Assembly (NCBI GenBank): GCA_035041965.1
Contig: JAPYMA010000634.1
Location: 1-64,000 of the forward strand
Source: Anisakis pegreffii
Lineage: Eukaryota; Nematoda; Chromadorea; Rhabditida; Anisakidae
DNA: 64,000 bases
Direction: 5' to 3'
Both the position numbers and the translations under genes were made by a program. Position 1 is the stretch's first letter. Each line of letters begins with the position of its first letter. This document shows positions 27,301-41,507 of the stretch, one piece after another. The notes beneath the pieces were generated by a model that had not been told where the DNA came from, ran no database searches, and saw only the letters and a program-made list of their open reading frames with translations.

Positions 27301-29393
27301 TCAAGTGAAGTTTTATCGTTCAAGATTCATTGCAGCTTGCAATCAGCAGTTGACTGTCTATCGCTTTTTGCTTGTGTGAGCGACTCTGATCTCGTAACTG
27401 ATTTTCATCTCTTACGCCGTTTCACTACCAAATGCTTAAATAATATCACTTTGTACTCAATCATTCATCGTAAAAGTTTCATATATTCGACACCTTCAGT
27501 TGTCAGTGACGCAGATCACTAATTGTAAGTACGAATGAAAGTGGTCAACTGCTCTAGCGTGCTTTCATATCCTCATCCTCTGAAGAATTCTTTTTCTCAT
27601 TGTCCCTCATAAAATGATATTTAAAAAATTTTTTTTCTAGTGGTTTTACTAAAATCTCGGAACTAATCCATATGCAACAGCTAAATTTAATCAGATTGAG
27701 GCCGTAAATTTCTTCTGATGATACTTTACGAATAAAGAAACCGTTAAATGTAATTCCATGCAAAATTCTATGTGATAACAATCATAAGGACCATTTTCGT
27801 TCAATTCAATATATATTTGCATACATACACTGCCACGAATAACGCTGGTTTAGTGAGCGGTCATGTATTTACATCATTGAATGAGATTAGTACAAATTTC
27901 AGTTTAAAACTGACGTTTTCACGCTCTTCTTTTCCAAACTGTTGTTCGTCAAAGCTTTAGAGCGATTTGACTTATTACTGCACACTATCGAACTATCGCA
28001 ATCAACACTTCTATGGAGCAAACATGTTCAACAAAGCGTTATTTAGTTCTATTTCATCAATAAATGATCCTCTGAATTCACTCAAAAAGTGCATGAATAA
28101 GTCAAATCAGATAAGCTACGAATACGAATCTCTTTTTTTTGTTCTAATCGTTAAGCTTGTTTATAATAAAAAGTTTCGCGTTCTGTTCACAGATTGAATT
28201 TGTTAGTTGAAGAAAAACACTAGCAAACAAATGATGAACCGGGAAATTTAGAAGCGATTAAAGAGACCAATGTATGATGAAACAATGGTAGCTTACTGCA
28301 AAATTTGGAGTGAACACTTCATAGATTAATAATTAAATGGAAATGTCGTGAGGAGGGTTTTTTCATAGACTATTTCAAAATGCAAATGTACATTAATTCA
28401 AACTGTGTTCATTTTGTGCATAATTGTTCGTTGACAAAGCCTATGATTGATTATTGTAGTTTTATTAATCACCATTCTATTCTTCAACCTCATCTTTTTT
28501 CCAGACTAAACGAATAAGTTAGTGTAGACCTTCTACTAGCGTTTTTCTTGTCTATCAGTTCAACTTGTTCTTTTTTCTCTTGGTATTTGAAAAAAATTTC
28601 TTCCATTTCCATGTCAGAAACCAAAATTGTGCAAAATATTGAACAATGAATCAATCGTAGTTAGCGTGAAAAGCCGATATAAGTAATATCGAAATATAAG
28701 CGAGCATGTAAATCGATTTGATGGTAGCACAAGATGGGATAGCAGTGTACTAGTGTGCGTACTGTATTTGGACGTCTGAAGAGCACAAAGAACGATTCTA
28801 CTTCCGTGCAAAATCATTGCTGAATTTGAATTCTTTGCATAGACAAATTTGTCAAATAAAGGGGACCTGTAGAGGGCTCAGTTTCGATGGTCTCATAGTG
28901 AACAGTAATCGCTGTTTGACCTTAAACAACCAATTTTCTTGTGAGTTAGCATAATCAAGTCGATGCATTAATATATTATATATGCCTTTCTACATTGGCT
29001 CATTGCAAGAGAAACTCAAATGCCTTATGGGAAGAAAAAAATTTTTACGCCTAAGCTGAGGCATGTAAAAATGAAATTTCTTTGAGGGTTGTAAATTCGT
29101 ATGTATTCAGCACTTCGAACGGAACGAAACAAATGTTTCAGCAGCATAAAATGATAGTTTATTTGTTAAGTTGTACACTTCTGTCGAATATTCATCTAAT
29201 TGTTCACAGGCTTCTACTTGTTTTCGTTTCCGGTTTAAGAAAAGACATAATAATTACGAAGGCATAATTTAAGACATAATTGTCTTTTTCTAAGACGTAA
29301 TTACGTCACTGGCTCCATTCATTTGAATGTAGAAACGTAAATATAGACGTGTACATTCCATTCGCTGATATTTGTATCATTCATTAACTCCGA

Positions 29394-29588
29394 ATGGTTC
29401 GATTGCCTCCGATGGCAGTGATAATAATAACTATCAGCACAGTTTCTCTTGAACCAACAGGTGTATTTTCCACCTCTCTCGAGGAGGGTTATATTGAAGG
29501 TTGTGAAGGGAGAAATGTCACTCAAATCTTTACGAACGATGAAGAGACCGCTGGACACAAGAAACACGCAAATAAAGATACTGATTAG
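29394..29588 (+). CDS. Possible short secreted peptide or first exon
   Basis: This is a 64-codon frame with a hydrophobic start (MAVIIITISTVS) followed by an acidic stretch ending in KKHANKDTD. It is more GC-balanced than its surroundings. The opposite strand is open over almost the same interval, so the coding strand, and whether it is coding at all, are uncertain. No family is recognised. Confidence 0.2.
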   Translation: MVRLPPMAVIIITISTVSLEPTGVFSTSLEEGYIEGCEGRNVTQIFTNDEETAGHKKHANKDTD

Positions 29589-31151
29589 TTAATTTATTTC
29601 AAATCAGCTTGGAGAACTGTTTCAAGCTCATTCTCGGCAGAAAATCACGGATTCTTGCACGAATTGAGTATAAGAGTGAACGAAATTCTATTCGGGAAGA
29701 GGCTTCACTGGGAGAGAGAAATCACTGAGTTGTAGAAATTATTTGAGACAAGATGGTATACAGTCATCATTTTAGTGATTACTATTCTCCTGTTATAATT
29801 GCAGTTCATCGGAGTTTCAGCTTATATTGTTTTTAATATCGTTTTGCTGTTTTTGCAAGAATACTCTCATCGCGCCAAATTTTGCTTATTTCGTATCAAA
29901 TTCTGATGAACACCTACTTGCTCGATGTTGCAGTGCTTTATAATAAGTGGAAAGTGTAGAGAGTAAAGGTAAACTTTGGATACGTTTGCAAAATCACGTT
30001 AGAAATTTCTGATTGTGTCAATTCAACTAACACAGATTTGTTCATTGTGCGCAATTGACCAATAAGTTTTGAAGTTTGCTCGACATATCAGTTATAATCA
30101 TTTCCAATTTGTTACGCACCAACGAAGCTATAAATCACCTATGGAAGTGCATGCATTATTTCTGTTCATACAAGTCTGCGATAGCAAACAGCTATGGGAT
30201 CATTAGAGTTCAATGTAGAAGGGCTGAAATTTATCATGAAAAGGTTATGTTCGTCGAAGAATCATATGTTTTTTTTCAGGTTTTGAGGTTGTGACTTGTC
30301 GAATTACGGATTAAAGGTTAAACAGAGTGCAAAATTCAAATCAAACGTCACAATGGAAGCTGATTTTTTTTCGCTTTTTATGTAGCAGTACATTGTTGAC
30401 TGATCATTATTGCAGCGATCACTCTGTTTGCTGATAACGTGTACGATGATCGTTGTTTGTTACCAGTGTTTCGGTATAAGATCAAGATCTGACACTCTTT
30501 TTTGCTCTTAAGTTTGAAAGGGTGGGCGTATGTAAAAGTTGAACAGATATGACGTGCTTTCTACAGATAACGTTATCATACATCAACTTCTCTCGCATCG
30601 TCATTATCTTCCTAAGGCTCTATTTTATCCACTACGCTTCCAATTTTAAAGTTGTTCATTCAAGATGATGAGAGGTGATTCGGTGAGCTTTTGAGCGCTT
30701 GCGAGTAGCAACTATAAACGTTCAGGAAAGTAATGCTTCCGCATAATAGTATTCAGCGAATATGTATTTGAAGCGCGATTATACACTTGCAACTAAGGCT
30801 AACGTTGCCCGCAATGATCCACTGAAAGAATTCCTACATGGATTTCGGAAAATTTTCAGCTGTTCGAAGGGAACAAATGATTCTTGTTCTACTTTCAAAT
30901 AAACTTAGTTGAATGATTGTATCGTTCATGATTTTTTCTACTTCGTGATAATAAAATGAATTGAATCGCATCATTGAATGTACTCGTTTTGATGATCACA
31001 TTAAATTCATTCCAGGATCTTATCCGTGTCTCAACTAACTGGTAGCAATATTTATTCTGCATTAATTTTGTGTTTTTTTTAAACCTAACTTCAACTTCGA
31101 ATACATTCGCATTGTTCGTATATATATGTATACATATATATTCTCCATCAT

Positions 31152-34100
31152 ATGAGCTCTACGGAAAACTTCTTGCGGGTGCCCAGCAAGACCACCCATA
31201 ATGCTTCTGGGAAAGAAATAGACGATGATGAAACGAAACTGAGTTCGAGAGTTACCTTCAGTCAAGAATCTGTTGGCATCGAGCAGAGGTTTGTGCATGT
31301 TGAAGTCAGTTATTTTTTGACTGTGGTCTTACCACTTAGCTGTTATTTTTGCCATGATTGCCTATGTCTTAGACGAAGCTTTTTACCGAGTTAATTCAGT
31401 TGAGTTCGGTGCTACTTATCTGTAGCCGATTATTGGACGATTTGCAGGAGTGTTATTGAATACGATAATAAGCTTGCTTATAGCCATGACTTTGACCTAT
31501 CATTAAGGTGTGTCTGATGAGAGAATACTCGAACGTCGGCTGCATTTGATGTAAATAATTCATATGGTTTTTTTAGTGATTCGGGTGAGGTTGATAAACT
31601 AAATGGCGACCTATTCACTGAATATCGTGAAGTTCTCGCCAATGAGGATAAACGAGAGGGTTGGGATAACAAGATGCAATTCTGCATGGGTGTGATCTCA
31701 TATGCTGTTGGACTGGGCAATGTTTGGCGATTTCCATACTTATGTCAGAAGAATGGCGGAGGTATTGTGTGCGCCATTTTGTATAATTCTATTTCAATGT
31801 TCTTCTATTTGTCCTCCTTCGGATTCTTATATGGAATAGTGAATTTTTCTATCCTAGTCGAAAATTTATTTTTGTCAGGTTTTTTTGAGTTATCTGAATT
31901 GGTGTAAGATCAGTGACGCTAACGGAATAAAACTGTTGTTTAGGAGCATTTCTGGTACCGTATATTATTATGATGGTGGTCGAAGGAATGCCGTTGTTCC
32001 TTATTGAATTGGGAATTGGACAAAGATTACAAACCGGTCCTGTAGGCGTTTGGAATGCAATCCATCCTTACCTTGGAGGTCTGTTTCAAATTTTACACTT
32101 ATCTTTTTTCATTTCTACTGATGGAACTAATAATTGTTTTTTGTCAAAAAATTTATGAATCTGAAGGACATGTAAAATATTGAATAATGATTTCGAAATG
32201 AAGCAGATATAAAAGGTACCTTGATATTATCGTTTCTTGAAGTACACTGTATGCCACAAATGAAGTTTCTTCAGGAGTTGGGGTTTCAGCAGCAATTGTC
32301 TCATTCCTTGTAGCACTCTATTACAATGTCATTATCACATGGTGTATTTATTACTTGTTCAATTCATTTACATCAGAGTTGCCTTGGAGCGTAAGTCAAA
32401 TTTTATTTAACGTCTTTAGTCAATATTATCATTCCATTTATCACATCATTCAGTTTTACAATATTCTAGCTATTCAAATTTTCCTCATTCGACGTTCATG
32501 AAATTATAAACAAATTCATTTTCAAAATATCTCGCGAATTTTTGCTTCTTAATATCAGCTCTTTGCAGACGTGTCCTGTTGAGAATGGCACCATTGTAAG
32601 AGAGTGTGCCCTGGCTAAATCTAAGCCAAGTTTCTTTTGGAATCGACAAGCGACAGAAACGAGCGAGTCAGTTAAACCTCTTTCGACAACATTTTCTTAA
32701 ATTATCGACTAACACTTCTATCATTATCTCTGTGCGAATTCATTCAAGAGAACAATGGCTTGTTACATTTCGTACACCTTTTTACAGATCGATCGGTGAG
32801 TTTGAGGGGTTTGTTTACCACGTAACAATCTCGTTAGTGGTTGCGTGGTTTCTCATATATCTGTGTGTAATGCGTGGCATTAAGAGCAGTGGAAAGGTAA
32901 GAAAACAGTAATGTGCCGTTTTTTTGTTACCTTTTTCGATGGCCACTTTTTGAATCTGTCCAATGTTTCGCTCCCTCTTCAGCTTTGAAATGTAGGCGAT
33001 TGCAATTGGAAGAATACTGAAACGAATCTAAGATTATTCGATAAAATCACTAGTTAATTGCAGGTAATGTACATAACTGCAACGTTTCCCTATTTAGTAA
33101 CAACAATCTTTCTTATACGATCAATTATGTTGGATGGTGCGACACGTGGTCTGAAATATATGCTCACTCCAGATGTAAGTTGATTTGTTTGAGGATTTGG
33201 TAATTTTTTAGTAGTTCTTAATTTCGCACTTTCATTTTTATCAATTCAACTTCTTCATCAACATTTGTCAGCTCCTGTCATTGCCGATCAGGCGAGTGAA
33301 TGAAAGTGATTTCGATTTCCATACAAAAGTATTTTTACTGAGGTCGCACTCGTTATGTTGTTTGAGACAGTCAATAAAATGCCATTTTCTTGTCGCATCA
33401 GTAGCTGTCAACTATTTTAGTTGACTCGGCTCGTGGATCCAAATGTATGGTTGGAAGCGGCCACTCAAGTTTTTTACAGTATGGGACTTGGATTCGGCGG
33501 TAAAATCATATCGAATCTCAATACAATACCTGATAATGAAATCTTACAGAAATTTTCGAATTCTATCCTTCGTATGTAGCTCATCAAAATGCGCTAACGT
33601 TGCGTGGAAATAGCAGCATCTTATGGTATATTAAGGAAGTGATCAACTTTCGAGCGAAATATATCACTGCATGTGAATATTCACTTGAAAAAAATTATTT
33701 GATGAATGGTTGTTTTTCAGGGTTGATAGCGTTTGCGTCATATAATCCAATGAAGAATAACTGCAAAAAAGATTGTGTTGTATTGTCGTTTTGTAATTTG
33801 CTCACATCACTCTATACGGCTCTTGTAGTTTTTTGTGTTTTGGGATACATGGGTAACACTAATTATCACACTTGTTTGGACAGGTAATTGCTTTTTGCAG
33901 TGCTTGATTCGTATGGTTTATTGAAATGAAATCACTAATTGAATGCACGGATTGGATACCTCTCGTTATTTGCACTCACTAACTAGTTTAGTTTACATTA
34001 GTAGCTCATGTTACATTTTCTGTTCTGTTTATCCATTAATAAATTGAAGAGATATGGAAATGATCCTCGAATTCTATCCTGGTCGATTCGCAAACCTAGG

Positions 34101-37100
34101 CGAGATCAAAGGAAATATAACGGATGATGAATGGATTCAATGGATGCAAAACAATTTTCATATGACTGAATTTAGTCGACTTGCGAATCATACGCAACAT
34201 TGTGATTTTCATGAAATTATCTCCCAGGTTGTTGAGAATTTTAAACTGTATGTTGAATTCTATTAAACTGTTGAACTCTCCTGAGAAGGGAATTTGAGCA
34301 TATAGCAACAGAAATTGCCATTATCGGAATTGAATTTTTTGTGTAAATGAATCGATAAAATTATTTATTTTGTTTACTTACATTCTGAATGTTGGAACAG
34401 TGAATATGAGATACTATTATGAAAGTTGTCTGATTCATCTGATATCTAGAGAAATGCTAGTATGATTTTAAAAAAGTTCCAGATCTGTACTTGCTCACAA
34501 TCGATAAGTAAAGTTAGCGTTCACATCAAAATGTATGTAATATATGACCATCTTTCTCGATGGTGAATGAAACATGAACGAAGCAAGCGCGACTTCGCTT
34601 CGAAATACATGGAAGACCAGAATTGTCGCAAAGTATGTTGAGAGATTAAACGGAAAAATTTTAAGGCAGCTGAGGGTACGGGTCTTGCGTTCGTCGTGTT
34701 CACTGAAGCCATACTACAGTTTCCGTTTCCACCGGTGTGGGCAGTGATGTTCTTCTTGATGCTTCTCATGCTTGGTCTTGGTTCCATGTTCGGCACTCTC
34801 GAAGGAGTAATCACATCGCTTAATGACAGCAATCTTATAACACTCAAAAAACCTGTCTTCACGGCTGTCCTCTGCTCAGTGGCGTGCGTTGTCGGGCTTG
34901 TTTTCACAACGCATGCTGGACAGGTAGAAATGTCATATTCTTTCAGTTGAATGTTCGAATAATCATTCCGCAAAGTCTTTTGTCTTAAATTATCAAAAAA
35001 TCTCACGCTTCAATACTTTTGAAATTGAATGAATAAATTGCTTTGCCATTGAAGGCGCAGTAATTTTTTTTTTGGAAAATGTGTTTTGAAAAAACAGTTC
35101 GTCAACATAAATCAGCTTTCCGTATGATAAAGTTTCGTGATTGTTTCGCGATCGTTTTTTGTTTTTGTTATTTTGCTATATAAGATTCGTTGTGTTGGAA
35201 CAATAACTGTACTCATTTCAATAGTGTATTCAATAGTACAATCGTGCATTCCACGATACACAAAACAAAAATGTTGTAAAGCATTTAGAAAGTTGTAAAG
35301 CTGTGCATTAATGAAACTTTTTTGTGACTTTTCCTGTGAGATTTTTGTTTAAGTTCATGCAAGACTTAACGATTCATAAAAAAAAGAAACGATTCCTTTC
35401 AGTTTTGGGTTTCCCTATTCGATCACTTCGCGGGCTCATATGCACTAATGGCAGTGGCTTTCTTCGAAGTGTTCGCGGTCATTTATGTTTACGGATGGAG
35501 ACGGTAATCTGTTTGTTTTTCGTCTACAGCAGTAGTTTTCACCTTATCCCGCTTCGTGTCCTCCCTTGGCCTTATAGTAGGCCCCTGTTCTCCACATGCA
35601 ACAATCTATGTGATGTCAATCCCTTTACTCTCTTCACCAATTTGATCACTGCTTAACAATACATCGGACGGAAATCGAAAGATTAATTCAATGATCAAGA
35701 AGTTTGCTCTTACTGTTAGGAATTCGTCATCACTTCGTTGTGACCGAACAAACATTTCCACAAATATTGTCGAAAATCATCGAGAATGTTTGAAGAAAAA
35801 TCAGTTGATAATAATTTACCAATCTACTCAAAGCCACCTTCAATACCCTTGAATTCTTTTCAAAAAAGCGCTCCCCATCACGCCCCCCACCTCCCACCAA
35901 CCACTGGTATATAGAATGTTTATCGCATATTTTCAATTACGACCAACGCATCTGTACTTTCGAATCTTTAACATATCTGTCAGCACGTCATGCAGATGAT
36001 CTTAACGATAGCGTTACTTATATTTATAGTTTCGTACGAGATCTGGAATTTATGACTGATCAAAGTGTATCTAAATTTTGGACTATTACATGGCGCTTCA
36101 TTTCGCCTGTGTTCATGTTTGTTCTCTTCTTTGCATCCCTCGCCCAATCGTTCAAAAAGTTGCCCACTTATTTCGCCTATAACAAAGAGCAAGTTAGTTG
36201 TTGCCCCATTATTTCACTCGTGTATACTACCATCTTACTTGTATCTATCATGTGCATACACTCATCAATTTTCATTTTTGTAAATGTTTACCTTTGACAA
36301 AGTTGACGAATTTGTGTGAATTTATTTGGAAAAATTTTACATAATTTAATCTGTTAAATGAGAGTACCTTTTAAAGCATACGTTTTGAAGCTTGTTAACT
36401 GAGAATAAATGTGGTAAACCAGCCGCAAAAAGCATTTGTTGTTTAAGGCTCGTCAAGTAGCAACACCGTATCCACCATGGGCACTTTTCATCGCATTTTC
36501 GATGGTTGCTTTCGCAATGGCGCCAGTACCAGTCGTTTGGTTCATAAGAAAGTTCAAAATATGGAAGGTTGAAATGGATATACCAGCGGTATGTTCTTCC
36601 GTTGCTTCATTATTCTTTCGTTCAATTGATAGATAGTGGTAACTCTTCTTCCTTCGCTCAATTCTGTTCGTTGTTCACAAATTTGAATAGTCGAAGGCAT
36701 CTCATTTTAAAGTGCACTATTTCTGATACTTATTGTAAGTTACAGATTACTCACAGCTATTCAACACCACAAACAAATAGCTGCAGGAGAATTTTTTAGG
36801 CGTTTATAAACTTTTCATTATTTTAGTGAAGGAAAACTGTAATATTTTAGAGTGGACAATCAGTATATGTAAATAAAGCATCGACACATCTGCAATTTCC
36901 ACATCGCTTCGAAAATGAGGCCTACGATAGCCATATAGCCTTTCGGAAACATGCAGTAATTACTCGGAGGCATTCCGCTTGAATAAGGCTGAGACTCAGA
37001 CGTAGATTACTTTTAGGGTTTCGTTTCAGACCGGTACTTTGGTTAAGAGGAACTTTTTTAGGTTACCTATAAAACATAACTAGATTGAGACGTGGAACTT

Positions 37101-37437
37101 ATCCACAACATACTGTTTCAAAGTTTGCAATGTCAATTGAAACAAACCATACGTAATTCATTCCACAGTGAAGACGATGAAGGAGTTAGAAGGGAATTAT
37201 GAGTTTTCTTGTAGTTTTCTTGTATTTCAAGCAGCGGCCAGATATGTCTGGTGGATCTCAGCTAATTCCCAGTACATTCTGTTAAAATGAAGATAATTTG
37301 GTTTGCAGGCACAGAAATGCCTAGGATCCACGCCAAGTACAACGTTCATGCTTAAGTCGCAACAGTCTTTCAACAGAATGGCTGAATCAACAGCTTCTGA
37401 ACTTCAGTCAATTGGTGTCACAAATCTGAGTAGTTAG
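31152..37437 (+). CDS. SLC6 neutral amino acid transporter, B0AT/NTT4 type (snf family)
   Basis: This is a Na+-coupled symporter with 12 membrane spans. The 15 exons are 31152-31288, 31577-31761, 31944-32078, 32275-32390, 32569-32666, 32788-32896, 33064-33174, 33421-33499, 33721-33883, 34050-34227, 34666-34923, 35403-35503, 36030-36192, 36448-36588 and 37309-37437. All join in phase and total 700 codons plus stop, a normal length for the SLC6A15-20 group. TM1 reads [20 protein letters not shown]: Gly replaces the Asp used by monoamine transporters, pointing to amino acid substrates. TM4 is followed by [15 protein letters not shown]6 is [18 protein letters not shown], and TM8 is [12 protein letters not shown]. 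The second extracellular loop has an N-glycosylation site (NGT). The start is the first ATG of a short polar N-terminus. The exact nematode snf number cannot be told from this. Confidence 0.93.
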
Positions 37438-38080
37438 TCAATAGCGAAATTTTGATAAATGTGACCAGAATTGAGAGAGGCGTTACTGAAATGAAGACGT
37501 GCCACTATCAACGAACAGCTATGCTTCTGACGACAACTTTTGTTTGCTGTGGACGTTACAGCCGACCGACATTGTTTAGTTTTATGCGTACGTTTAATAG
37601 CTGATCTCAATTTTGGTCAAACTTCATAATCAATTCACATAAATGCACCGAACTTTTACACTCATTGTCAATTTTGTTAGCAATACACGATAACTGTATA
37701 TTTTTAAACTATTCAATATAAAGGACAGTTGTTTGGAGCGCTCTAAAGAGAATCATAAACCAATATCTGGCCCTCGATTTGCCCTAAGTGCTCACTGTAG
37801 TTCTTATTGTGCACTCTCTCGAAGAACATCAATCCTTATCTTGTTTCTTCTTCAACCATCGTAACACTGATGATATCGAATCGCACTTCTTTCAATTATG
37901 TGCTATACAATTCTATTTCAATTATTACTTGTTATCTTTGATCTTATTGTACATAAAAGACTGGAACAGCAGCTATACACTAGTTTTTACATGTGATCAT
38001 ACAGTTTTAAAATGGAAAAAAAAGGTGTTCCTGTGTATTCAGTGAAAAGTTATATATTGATGACTATCTTAACTCTAAGT

Positions 38081-38406
38081 CGGTGGTTCTCAACCTTTCC
38101 TCACCCCTGCACCTCCTAGAAAATTTCAAGGTGTTTTTGCACTCCCTACAACAGCAGCTGAAATGACCTCGCGCTTCTCACAACATCCACTGTGTATCTC
38201 TCATCCACTACGGTGAGTATCTGTTGTGTAGATAAGTGTGTACCGTTAGAATATGTTCTGGCCTTCTCAAAAATATCTGCGTTAAAGTCCACCTTGCCTA
38301 TATAAAATAAAAAAACTTAATATATAAAAATGAAACTCCTTTTCGCACCTCCTGGAATGCGATGTCGCACCCGTTGGGGTACGAGCACCCCGGTTGATAA
38401 ACCCCG
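38081..38406. mobile_element. hAT-type MITE, 326 bp
   Basis: The left end starts CGGTGGTTCTCAACC and the right end, reverse-complemented, reads CGGGGTTTATCAACC. These resemble the CAGNGGTTCTCAA termini of hAT/Charlie elements. The flanks are CTCTAAGT and CTCTAAGC, an 8-bp target-site duplication with one change. There is no transposase, so it is non-autonomous. Near the right end, GGGGTACGAGCACCCC forms a subterminal hairpin. Confidence 0.82.
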
Positions 38407-39317
38407 CTCTAAGCATTCAAGTAAGTATCTGTCGCATTTACGTCAAGTAGATTACGAATGTGCATGGCTGTTTTCTGATATCGTTTGATTACGTTTTGCA
38501 TTGCTCGTACATATTTGACAGCCTTAGTTCCAAAGACTTAATCTATCCATTTAATCAAGTATAAATATTTTGATGTTCAAATTAATGAATGGCTTGATCA
38601 CTGTCGCAGTCATTTCAAATTTTATCAGCTTTGATGTCATCCCTCTATTTCTGGTGTCCTCAACCACACATGCGTCTTCACTTGCTGCTTTAATCCGTCT
38701 TATCCTTCAAAAAAAAACATCATTTTCGAAGAAAAATTGAGTGAATGTCCTCGCGATAATAAGCCATTCATCATCGAAGTGCCGTAGTGTTCGATAAACG
38801 CCTGTTCGTCGAAAAATTAATGTACGATTCTTATGTTAAGTGGTGCATGAAAGAACTTTCTTCGATACGTCCAGTGGGATATGGCTTGGTAAAGGAAGTA
38901 AACGAAATAACCTTTATCAATAAAAGTGCGGACCGAAGAAGTTTTATGCTATTTGTGTACACCACTTTACATAAACAAATATAAATATTGAATATTTATT
39001 TTTCACAATAATAACAGACTATTGTATGTATGAAATTTATTTTTCGAATATATCTTGCTAGGTTGTGCAGGCGATTTACGGTTGTTGAAAAATATTACTG
39101 ATGTGAAGTAAGACGAGTACTGCGATTCGGAGTCAACTTGAATCGTACTGATGTTCCTCAGAAACTTTCAAACGGAGTCTAATAAGAATTCGTTGTTTGG
39201 ATATGAATTTACGTCAGTGCAATCCAATTAATCATTTGCGTTGGTTTGTTTGAGTAGGCGATTGTATGTGGATTGCTTTTTCTGGATGGGATAAAAAGTA
39301 GACAATTCAGTATGAAA

Positions 39318-39958
<641 letters not shown>

Positions 39959-40021
<63 letters not shown>
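39959..40021. repeat. (TA)n microsatellite
   Basis: About 60 bp of pure TA, directly following the 44-bp palindrome. Confidence 0.95.
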
Positions 40022-40029
<8 letters not shown>

Positions 40030-40554
40030 GCAACAGTTGTTAATATTAATGTAATGATTGCGTTCCATATTATAGAAGATATTCATAATTGCTCATTGAT
40101 CATATACCGAGTGTGAAATTTTCATTTACACCATTAGAATGTTAATTGTCATAATAATCATAAACCTTAAAATGAAAATAAATTCATTAGCAAACAAATG
40201 TGACATCTCTTTTGCACACAAAAACATGACCGAACAATTTGTGTGAATCGATGCCCTGCGTTCACGGATGATTCACTGATATTGCTTGCTCAGAGGATGA
40301 TCTCGATTTGATGAATTTGGATGCCGTCAACTTGTTGGAGCATTTCATTTTATCATAACGTTTATAATAAACATTCTGGCAGTGACTCATCTCATTTGAG
40401 GATGAATAAACACTTAAAAGAAATCGATTCCAGACAGAACGACGGTTGCTAGTTTTGTTTTTTTGTGCGAAACAATCAAATTTAGTAACTGATATTCTAC
40501 ACGAATCTGCAGATCCATATTATAAAATTAATTCTAATTATAACTGGCAATGTG

Positions 40555-40823
40555 ATCGCAGAGTACAGGAAAAGAAAGCTACGTTGGGCAGGCCACGTAG
40601 CAAGAATGAATGATGGCAGATGGACTCGAGCAGTTGCAGAGTGGTACCCAAGAGAAATAAAAAGACCACTCGGGAGACCTCCAATAAGATGGAAAGACGA
40701 TATTACAAAGAAATTGGGTAACACCTGGCAAAGGAAAGCAAAATCAAGGACCGAATGGAAACGCATTGTGGCCAGCAATGTTACAAACGTTTGATAGCCT
40801 GGCCAATCCAGGTAATCCAGGTA
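40555..40823 (+). mobile_element. 5'-truncated non-LTR retrotransposon insertion
   Basis: The insert is flanked by an exact 15-bp direct repeat (ATAACTGGCAATGTG at 40540-40554 and 40824-40838), the target-site duplication. Inside, one frame without stops encodes the C-terminal end of a LINE ORF2: KLRWAGHVARMNDGRW, then PLGRPPIRWKDDI, and a stop at about 40794. The 3' end is a short tandem tail (CCAGGTAAT twice), as seen in some LINE families with microsatellite tails. Only about 270 bp remain, so it is dead on arrival. The intact frame and perfect duplication suggest a recent insertion. Confidence 0.88.
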
Positions 40824-41507
40824 ATAACTGGCAATGTGTCGCGAAATTTGTTCAATCGTTTTTATTGTTCTATACTTCGAAAACTTTCGGCGAACAAACG
40901 ACCACTAAATAAAGTAATAGGGCAACATATGCATGCACATATGTAAATATATACCACGTTCGAATTCGCATATTATCTTGAATTACGACGTTACCATAGT
41001 TACAAATAGCAATATCGAGTTGGCTGATTGGTTCGCATGAAGCGCTCATTTCATATTCATTCACCTCATTCTAGACACGATTTGGACATGTTTAATGAGC
41101 GTTTGCTTTGTTTCAATTAAGCGAAATTTCAGAATCTTTGATCTTCGAATATTCAGTCATTGAAAATGGAATTATGAGTGGAAGTAAAAAATTCTTCTGC
41201 TCATGTCCAGTCTAAAATTTTGTTGCAACTAAACTGCATACAATATTTTATAGAATTCTTGCAATTTTATCCAATATTTCAACACTATTGATTTATTAGT
41301 ACATCTTCATCCTTAAATGAATTTATGAAACTGAATAATTCCATTCTGGAAGCTGAATTGAATGATCTAAAGTCTGCAAAAAGTTGGATCAAAACTGAAT
41401 TCAAAGAAATTAACGTAGATCTAAAATTACAATCTTAAGCATTACGTTCGTCGTGATTTTCACTGTCAAAAAAATTTGGACAAAGAAAGCAAACTATCAA
41501 AAATCGA

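Larger units (their letters stand above)
15479..31151. other. Gene-poor 15.7-kb region with weak exon candidates
   Basis: No known domain is visible over this stretch. A few plus-strand segments look exon-like. About 20889-20911 joined to 21002-21119 is in phase, with good AG and GT signals, and reads EQFEANGEFKKSEVILRER and onward. Also 21906-22014 (ALRHVARRAYRSVAVESDV), 25997-26056 (ELHHAIYYAMKTDAKALPLE) and a piece near 26127-26175. On the minus strand, 20238-20090 (GCEAATQLAMCQSKARAA) and 27170-26970 (MKDFAEANETDNEAFAGL) also read well. They do not assemble into one model, and coding-looking frames occur on both strands, so some or all may be chance. Confidence 0.35.

Noticed and set aside
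34521..35006. 161-codon minus-strand frame
   Set aside because: It lies opposite the SLC6 exon encoding TM7-8 and has no recognisable content of its own.
40497..40778. 93-codon minus-strand frame
   Set aside because: It is the antisense shadow of the LINE ORF2 tail, which reads clearly on the plus strand.
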